A DNA stretch of 43,299 nucleotides from an uncultured Lachnospiraceae bacterium (lineage in GTDB: Bacteria; Bacillota; Clostridia; Lachnospirales; Lachnospiraceae), in contig CADBNF010000041.1 of NCBI GenBank assembly GCA_902796005.1, forward strand, positions 1 through 43,299, read 5' to 3'. Shown piece after piece: positions 43,170-43,299 of the stretch. Every line of letters begins with the position of its first letter. The first letter of the stretch is position 1. A program made the position numbers and the translations under genes. The notes beneath the pieces were generated by a model that saw only the letters and a program-made list of their open reading frames with translations, ran no database searches and was not told where the DNA came from.

Positions 43170-43299
43170 TCATTCATGAGTGATCATATAGAGGACAACC
43201 GAAGCACAATGATCTGCAGCCTCCTTTTTAAACAATTCATAGCTCATTTCCTCAGAATCATCGGCTTTATCAGAAATAGCACGGATAATGACAAACGGA
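43170..43299 (-). CDS. mtnN: 5'-methylthioadenosine/S-adenosylhomocysteine nucleosidase, C-terminal part
   Basis: Only the last 42 codons lie in the window; the gene continues past base 43299. The frame reads PFVIIRAISDKADDSEEMSY, then a helix (ELFKKEAADHCASVVLYM), and stops with TGA at 43170-43172. The segment with RAISDKAD carries the catalytic Asp (SDKAD) of MTA/SAH nucleosidases. These enzymes split methylthioadenosine and S-adenosylhomocysteine in methyl-cycle salvage and autoinducer-2 precursor formation. A good terminator follows, indicating an intact 3' end. Confidence 0.8.
   Translation of the reverse strand, partial: PFVIIRAISDKADDSEEMSYELFKKEAADHCASVVLYMITHE

Overview
The window looks like chromosome from a Gram-positive anaerobe of the Clostridia, most likely a Lachnospiraceae-type gut bacterium of fairly high G+C (roughly 55-60 % by eye). 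The reasons are a large fused acyl-CoA dehydratase activase, a CBS/DHH pyrophosphatase, a DUF1846 protein, an LTA-synthase-like sulfatase, lipoprotein-anchored ABC binding proteins and Gram-positive Shine-Dalgarno (SD) sequences. The genus cannot be fixed from sequence alone. I see no tRNA, rRNA, insertion sequence, prophage or CRISPR. No stretch over 300 bases lacks a gene; all gaps are described below.

Layout. Nearly everything from 238 to 36664 is on the minus strand. In order of transcription (high to low coordinates): malic enzyme, a cytoplasmic esterase and an NYN-nuclease-like protein (36664-32971, closed by a terminator); a 1410-residue double activase, tgt, yajC, leuB and ilvB (32836-24151); serC, serA, an LTA-synthase-like protein, an ABC-F ATPase and a nucleotidyltransferase (23971-17050); livJ-livH-livM-livG-livF (16846-12053). 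Then comes a tightly packed run of a DUF2298 membrane protein, rarA, an EIIC_2/PfoR-like membrane protein, DUF1846, a nuclease-helicase fusion, DUF1638, an MFS carrier, a small membrane protein and an SH3-domain surface protein (12060-238). Strong promoters stand before livJ, serC, the activase and malic enzyme.

At 36.7 kb transcription diverges. The plus strand carries a CBS-DRTGG-DHH pyrophosphatase with its own terminator, then a four-gene unit: polar amino-acid binding protein, permease, ATPase, and a cofactor-independent epimerase that resembles the staphylococcal histidine racemase CntK far more than diaminopimelate epimerase. This unit meets a convergent CE2-like SGNH esterase with overlapping 3' ends. 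The right edge holds two things not visible as long ORFs: the last 42 codons of an MTA/SAH nucleosidase (mtnN) with its terminator, and a roughly 30-codon remnant of a ZIP metal transporter.

How it fits together. The window combines branched-chain amino-acid import (liv) with parts of branched-chain and serine synthesis (leuB, ilvB, serC, serA), tRNA queuosine modification and protein export (tgt, yajC), DNA maintenance (rarA, nuclease-helicase), envelope building, and amino-acid import linked to a predicted racemase. The transporter-racemase unit is the best candidate for an undescribed system. Other points of interest are an ABC-F protein whose second P-loop has lost its lysine, an NYN protein with an AT-hook-like motif in a long charged linker, and stable hairpins between binding-protein and permease genes in both ABC transporters.
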